DNA of 64,000 nucleotides from JAVJSU01 sp040219275 (lineage in GTDB: Bacteria > Chloroflexota > Anaerolineae > Aggregatilineales > Phototrophicaceae). The notes under the pieces are model-generated. The model did not search any database. It worked only from the letters and a program-made list of their open reading frames with translations, and was not told where the DNA came from. The stretch lies in contig JAVJSU010000038.1 in assembly GCA_040219275.1 (NCBI GenBank), forward strand, positions 1 to 64,000, given 5' to 3'. A program made the position numbers and the translations under genes. Shown piece by piece: positions 59,925 through 64,000 of this stretch (position 1 is the first letter of the stretch; each line of letters opens with the position of its first letter).

Positions 59925-60007
59925 TGGGGCCGGTAGTACTCGAACCTACGAAGGCTTACGCCAAGGGATTTACAGTCCCCCCCCTTTGCCGCTCGGGACA
60001 CAACCCC
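59925..60007 (-). tRNA. tRNA-Tyr (GTA)
   Basis: A class II tRNA of 83 nt with a long variable arm. Acceptor GGGGTTG/CGGCCCC includes G-U pairs; the anticodon stem carries GTA in ACTGTAAATC; discriminator A. A run of eight G (minus strand) precedes the anticodon arm. Confidence 0.95.
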
Positions 60008-60055
60008 ATGAAATAACTTACTTTATTATGGTAAAGTTCTGGTGTTTCCACCAAG

Positions 60056-60128
60056 AGCCTCCATTGGGACTTGAACCCAAAACCTACGCATTACAAGTGC
60101 GTCGCTCTGCCAATTGAGCTATGGAGGC
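60056..60128 (-). tRNA. tRNA-Thr (TGT)
   Basis: Acceptor GCCTCCA/TGGAGGC, anticodon loop CTTGTAA giving TGT, T arm TTGGG-TTCAAGT-CCCAA. First gene of the tRNA / rpmG / secE / nusG unit. Confidence 0.96.
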
Positions 60129-60170
60129 GGGTTCGCAGTCGCAACGTAATTGCCACGCTTGCGTGACAGG

Positions 60171-60200
60171 ATTATACCACTGAAACTTTTTTACTTTCAA
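60171..60200 (-). promoter_or_regulatory. Promoter of the tRNA-rpmG-secE-nusG-rplKA unit
   Basis: On the minus strand TTGAAA (60195-60200), an 18-bp spacer and TATAAT (60171-60176) lie 43 bp upstream of the first tRNA. Confidence 0.8.
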
Positions 60201-60385
60201 TACACAAATTTTTGTTTTGTGATCGCCTGTTTAGTGGACGGCGCAAATTGTAATGGGCGGCTTGGGGCTTGTCAATGCACAGAATTGTACAGATTCAGGG
60301 AGTCGTTCGCACTTGCCCCATTGACGGAGTCGGCTACAATGCGAAGTCATAGTCAGGACAATGTCAGCGGGAAAGACCTTACCTT

Positions 60386-61231
60386 ATGAGACGGATGATC
60401 GTGTGCTTATTCATGCTAATACTCCTCGCTGGAAGTTTGGCGGGCTGTAATCGCGGTACAGGGCAGGATGTGAGTGATTTACCTACGCGTGTGACTTCGC
60501 TGGATGCACTCGCCACGTCGCAGGTATTGACACAGAACGCCCCGCCGGAAGGCTTCCGTGAGACAGTCGCTTATCCACAGGTGGATGCCAATTTAGCCTC
60601 CCTCCCCAACTGGCATTACACCATGACCCTGCAATTTGAGGGCGTGTATGCCGGAACACCAAGAGAAGCCGTCGCCTCAACCCGTCTGGATGTGTGGTTT
60701 AATCAGCTGGATACAGCGCGGCGGGTGGTCTTGAATGCGTCCGGTATTTTGCTCGGTAGTGAGGCAGAAGCGCCGATTCAACGTGAGGGCGTGCGGCTTG
60801 GACCGGATGTGTATTACGTGATTGACAGTGTGTGTCAGGGTGAAGGCTCGCCGGATGCAGAACTATTGGCGAATTTACGGGCTGGCGAGATCATCGGCGG
60901 ATTGACGCAAGCCAGTTCGACAAGTGAACGCGCAACGATCAACGGTGAGCAAGTGTGGCGTTACGAATTCGCACCGGAAGATTTCAACATTCCCGCGCTG
61001 GCGTTCAGCGAAAATAGCCAGATTACTAACTTATCCGGTGAATTCTGGGTCGCGCCGGTGCATGGTGCTGTCGTTCGTTTCTGGGTGACAATGGATGTGG
61101 AAAATGTGGTCATCACCTTCCTCTCCGACGATCCCGATTCTGCCTTGCCGGTGAGTGGACAGGTGGTTTTGCGCTACGATTTGTTCGAGATTGGCGTGAA
61201 TCCCAACATTACCCAGCCCTTCGGGTGTTAA
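60386..61231 (+). CDS. Lipoprotein, LppX/LprG-like size and layout
   Basis: 281 residues. The lipobox LAGC lies near residue 21 (ILLAGSLAGCNRG). The mature part is beta-rich with LDVWFNQLDTARRVVLNASG and FWVAPVHGAVVRFWVTMDVE, as in single-domain lipid-carrier-like lipoproteins, but no family is certain. It is anchored outside the membrane. Divergent from the tRNA operon, with 257 bp between them, in which only the tRNA promoter is recognised. Confidence 0.7.
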   Translation: MRRMIVCLFMLILLAGSLAGCNRGTGQDVSDLPTRVTSLDALATSQVLTQNAPPEGFRETVAYPQVDANLASLPNWHYTMTLQFEGVYAGTPREAVASTRLDVWFNQLDTARRVVLNASGILLGSEAEAPIQREGVRLGPDVYYVIDSVCQGEGSPDAELLANLRAGEIIGGLTQASSTSERATINGEQVWRYEFAPEDFNIPALAFSENSQITNLSGEFWVAPVHGAVVRFWVTMDVENVVITFLSDDPDSALPVSGQVVLRYDLFEIGVNPNITQPFGC

Positions 61232-61261
61232 TCTAGTGATTTAAGTCAGGATATGTAGTGC

Positions 61262-61267
61262 TATAAT
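61262..61267 (+). promoter_or_regulatory. Probable -10 element of rsmG
   Basis: TATAAT, 48 bp before the ATG at 61310. The -35 is weak. Its position argues against the ATG at 61271 as start, since that would lie at or before the transcript start. Confidence 0.5.
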
Positions 61268-61309
61268 GCGATGGATGAATGTGGATGCCCGCGCAGGCAG
61301 ATTGAGCAG

Positions 61310-62020
61310 ATGATGAGTTTACTTCAGGAACAGGCGGCACAATTTAACATCACCTTGACGGATGAGCAGTCGGCACAATTCGATACCTATGCCAGTGAGC
61401 TTGCGTCGTGGAATGAAAAGATGAACCTCACCGCCATCGTCGCGCCAGATGAAGTGCGCGTGCGCCATTTTCTGGATTCAATTTCTTTAGTGCTCAGTCA
61501 CCCGATGCGGGACGGCTTGAATGTGGTTGATATTGGCACAGGGGCGGGTTTTCCGGGGTTGCCCTTGGCGATTGCCTTCCCGAATATTCGCGTCCGGCTG
61601 GTGGATGCAACCGGCAAGAAAATCACCTTTTTGGAGCATATCGTCAGCACGCTCGGCTTAAAAAATGTGCGAACCCTCCATGCACGGGCGGAAGACGCGG
61701 GGCATATTTCGCATCATCGCGCACGCTATGATCTCGTCGTGGCGCGGGCGGTGGCACGTCTGCCCGGTCTGGTGGAATACATGCTCCCGTTGGCGCGGGT
61801 GGGTGGACGGTGCATCGCGATGAAAGGCGACACAGCAGAGACCGAAGCGGATGATTCAAAACGGGCGCTCAAAATTCTCGGTGGCAAGATCGTGAGCATT
61901 GATCCGGTGCAATTGCCGGAATTGGAGCAAACGCATTATCTGGTCGTTATTGAAAAGACCGACCCCACGCCGAAGGGTTATCCACGTAAACCGGGCATCC
62001 CCACCCGTGAGCCGATTTAG
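61310..62020 (+). CDS. rsmG: 16S rRNA (guanine-527-N7)-methyltransferase
   Basis: About 236 residues. SELASWNEKMNLTAI near the N-terminus and the SAM-binding loop VVDIGTGAGFPGLPLAIAFP are diagnostic of RsmG, with LLLVDATGKKITFLE-like and YDLVVARAVARLPGLVEYML following. It methylates G527 of 16S rRNA in the 30S subunit; its loss gives low-level streptomycin resistance in known bacteria. Two adjacent ATGs (61310, 61313) are equally likely. Confidence 0.93.
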   Translation: MMSLLQEQAAQFNITLTDEQSAQFDTYASELASWNEKMNLTAIVAPDEVRVRHFLDSISLVLSHPMRDGLNVVDIGTGAGFPGLPLAIAFPNIRVRLVDATGKKITFLEHIVSTLGLKNVRTLHARAEDAGHISHHRARYDLVVARAVARLPGLVEYMLPLARVGGRCIAMKGDTAETEADDSKRALKILGGKIVSIDPVQLPELEQTHYLVVIEKTDPTPKGYPRKPGIPTREPI

Positions 62021-62104
62021 GGGAAGCGGGTCAGCATTTCAGCCGATCAGCAAACGCCTTTTTGCCATCTTTTACTGAAAACTGTTGACTGAAAACTGTC
62101 TCCT

Positions 62105-62596
62105 CTATAACTCCATAATCATGCAGGTGGTGGTGCCGTGCGCGTAGAGTTTGCCGTCTTCGTCGGTGAGCTTGGCTTCTGCGGTGGCGAGTTTGCGTCC
62201 ACGATGGATGACTGTGCCTGTGCAGGTCAGCGTGCCCGTATTTGCTGTGATGGGACGCACATAATTGACGTGTAGTTCGGCTGTAGTGTAGATGGTGCCT
62301 AATTCGAGGGTTGTGTGAATAGCACACCCCATCGCGGAATCTAAGAGGGTCGCCGCAACACCCCCATGCACTGTACCAATGGGATTGTAGAGATATTCCG
62401 CCGGATTGCATTTGAAAATAGCAAACCCTTCCTTAAGTTCTTCCAGCCAGAAATTCATCGTATCGGCAATCGGTGCGCCGGGGATTTCTCCGTTGAGCAT
62501 CTTCGTCAGATAGTCCATCCCGCTGAGTTCCATCGCGGCTTTTGCGCCGGTACGCGGGTCTTTCCATGTGTAGGTGCGACTGCTTTCTTCGGGCAT
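62105..62596 (-). CDS. Hotdog-fold thioesterase (PaaI-like), second copy
   Basis: 163 residues. GTVHGGVAATLLDSAMGCAI is the active-site helix, followed by AELHVNYVRPITANTG and VIHRGRKLATAEAKL. It probably hydrolyses an acyl-CoA. It differs from 16676-17131 in its longer N-terminus (MELSGMDYLTKMLNGEIPG). AGGA precedes the ATG. The 84 bp downstream hold a direct repeat ACTGAAAACTGT (62074-62085 and 62088-62099). Confidence 0.85.
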   Translation of the reverse strand: MPEESSRTYTWKDPRTGAKAAMELSGMDYLTKMLNGEIPGAPIADTMNFWLEELKEGFAIFKCNPAEYLYNPIGTVHGGVAATLLDSAMGCAIHTTLELGTIYTTAELHVNYVRPITANTGTLTCTGTVIHRGRKLATAEAKLTDEDGKLYAHGTTTCMIMEL

Positions 62597-62651
62597 AAAT
62601 AAGTCCTATTTTATCTGCGCTAGTAAAATGTTAGATAGTAACCCTAACCGT

Positions 62652-63881
62652 TTATGATCGCAACGCAGACCACTCATCCGGCACTTGTTTGCTGAAATTG
62701 ACTTTTTCCGCGCCTAAAAATTCCGCGAGATCATAGATGGACGTTTTGATTTCCTCCACTGTTTGCGCGTCGTCCGGTGCGCCATCTTCTTGATGCACGG
62801 CGTTGATGTTCAGCACTTTTTTCTTGCGGTCTAGCTTGGGATCAATCCGCCCGATGAGCCTGTCTCCCTGCAAAATCGGCAGGACATAATAGCCGTATTG
62901 TCGCTTTTCTTTGGGGACGTAAATCTCGATGCGGAAGAAGAAATCAAACATCTGCTCGGTGCGCTCACGGTCACAGATGAGGTTATCGAAGGGCGAAAGG
63001 AGCATGGTACGCGGTTGCCATGTGCCGGCTTGAATTTGCTCCAACAGCGGGATGTTGTCCTTGTGAATGTACCATGTGCCGGGGAGTGTGCCGTGTTCAT
63101 CGTCGCTGATATCTACGCGTTCGATTTCGCCGTTTTTGAGCATATATCCCAAATTGTGGGATAAATTGGGATAACGCCCGCGTAAAAAGTGCCGTTTGAT
63201 GTGTTTATCCGGCGCGACACCTAACGCCATGAGTGAGGTGCTGATGGCTTGTTGACAGAGCGCGTCGTCGTCTAAGGTGTGGCGCGGAGTCCAGTCCGGT
63301 AGCAGGCGCTCGCTAATGTCCCATGCACGTTGCACCCCGCTCCGTCCGGCGACCATCACCTCGCCGCGCGTCCACAAAAAGTCCAGCATCCGGTTCAGAT
63401 TGCTCCCGCTCCAGCCTTTTTCCGTGCCCCATTTACCCGCGTCATAATCAATCTCGCGTGAAAAAAGAGGTCCATCAGCGCGGAGGCGTTCCATAAGATG
63501 GTCGCGCATGTCGCTATTTTCTTCCACCCACTCAAGGGTGCGTTTTGACCATGCAGAGCCGTTTTTTGAGGGATAATCGCGCATCATATGATGGTGAAGC
63601 GGATAATGTTCTGTCAGCACGATGGATGCCGCGTGCGCCCAATATTCAAACAGGGCGCGCTCTTCATACAGCAGACGGTCAAGCTCGGCGAGGTCATAAT
63701 TCCCCAGCCGACTCCACAACACAATTTGATGGCTACGTGCGACCACGCTAATCGGGTCTAATTGTAAACAACCGAGATCACGGATGACATCAAGCATGGG
63801 TGTGCCGTCCGTCAGTCCGCTGAGATGTTGACGGATAATGAATAAACGACGGGCATCTTGCAAGGTGAGTGTGCGGGACAT
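62652..63881 (-). CDS. YcaQ-like winged-helix DNA glycosylase
   Basis: About 409 residues. TLQDARRLFIIRQHLSG and LGCLQLDPISVVARSHQIVL match the HTH_42 / YcaQ family, in which the Gln-x-Asp (QLD) motif is the catalytic element that unhooks interstrand crosslinks. LFEYWAHAASIVL and the C-terminal FDNLICDRERTEQMFDF agree. DNA repair is inferred from the family. The ATG at 63881 has AGGA 10 bases upstream. Confidence 0.9.
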   Translation of the reverse strand: MSRTLTLQDARRLFIIRQHLSGLTDGTPMLDVIRDLGCLQLDPISVVARSHQIVLWSRLGNYDLAELDRLLYEERALFEYWAHAASIVLTEHYPLHHHMMRDYPSKNGSAWSKRTLEWVEENSDMRDHLMERLRADGPLFSREIDYDAGKWGTEKGWSGSNLNRMLDFLWTRGEVMVAGRSGVQRAWDISERLLPDWTPRHTLDDDALCQQAISTSLMALGVAPDKHIKRHFLRGRYPNLSHNLGYMLKNGEIERVDISDDEHGTLPGTWYIHKDNIPLLEQIQAGTWQPRTMLLSPFDNLICDRERTEQMFDFFFRIEIYVPKEKRQYGYYVLPILQGDRLIGRIDPKLDRKKKVLNINAVHQEDGAPDDAQTVEEIKTSIYDLAEFLGAEKVNFSKQVPDEWSALRS

Positions 63882-64000
63882 GCTCATTTTCCTGTTTCGT
63901 TCATGATGGTGATAGTAATTAAAGCGTCTTTATTTTAGCACATCCGTTCTCAACGCGCGAATAAATTTTATGTGTCATATTGCAATGCTAGCCGTTGATG
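63882..64000. other. Window end, no recognisable gene
   Basis: AT-rich non-coding sequence upstream of the YcaQ-like gene; no reading frame or repeat is supported in the last 119 bp. Confidence 0.5.

Overview
The window reads as chromosomal DNA of a Chloroflexota bacterium, probably Anaerolineae-like. This is inference from gene content: a kinase fused to WD40 blades, several secreted or lipid-anchored beta-propellers, a C-terminal LPSTGETPWW sorting signal, an HTH-citrate synthase, an acyl-CoA carboxylase beta subunit, MDR oxidoreductase paralogs and much intergenic repeat debris. Base composition is moderate and fairly even. No prophage, integrase, intact IS or CRISPR array is visible.

Layout. 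1-7.6 kb: palindromic repeats, a MOSC / Nfu_N-like pair, a PhyH dioxygenase divergent from an AraC regulator, a ureide pair (allantoinase and 5-hydroxyisourate hydrolase) and ornithine aminotransferase. 7.8-18.5 kb: WD40 Ser/Thr kinase, a secreted propeller, aldo/keto reductase, a TetR unit with its operator and an Acg-like nitroreductase, a degenerate P-loop pair, a thioesterase and a TolB-like lipoprotein. 18.7-24.5 kb: two paralogous MDR oxidoreductases around small membrane proteins, one of them broken by a TGA, and an XRE unit whose promoter carries four 21-bp phased repeats. 24.5-31.2 kb: asnS, an orphan small protein, a GH4 alpha-galactosidase with a LacI repressor and two matching operators, a tandem DUF4288-like protein, and the HTH-citrate synthase. 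31-40 kb: a secreted WD40 protein, a repeat-rich spacer, acyl-CoA carboxylase beta, a six-PAS histidine kinase overlapping a small nuclease-like gene, a candidate free-standing RNA and a triple zinc-ribbon protein. 40-47.4 kb: a MITE sitting on the stop codon of a SmtB/ArsR-type regulator, MscS, lactate permease with an in-frame palindromic insert, DinB, M19 dipeptidase, TauE-like exporter and MscL. 47.4-56.4 kb: a promoter / tRNA-like RNA / terminator unit, a GH13 enzyme, a paralog of the orphan small protein, DUF1232, an S33 peptidase, a decaying pseudogene, a sortase-type sugar dehydrogenase, a PPOX protein and a degenerate macro-domain-like protein. 56.5-60.2 kb, minus strand: tRNA-Thr, tRNA-Tyr, tRNA-Thr, rpmG, tRNA-Trp, secE, nusG, rplK, rplA, closed by a terminator. 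60.3-64 kb: lipoprotein, rsmG, thioesterase and a YcaQ-like protein.

The most unusual items are the tRNA-like RNA with a 12-nt anticodon loop, the MITE in a stop codon, the candidate RNA at 38.4 kb, the 21-bp phased operator array, the inverted three-hairpin repeats, and the in-frame repeat insertion in the permease.
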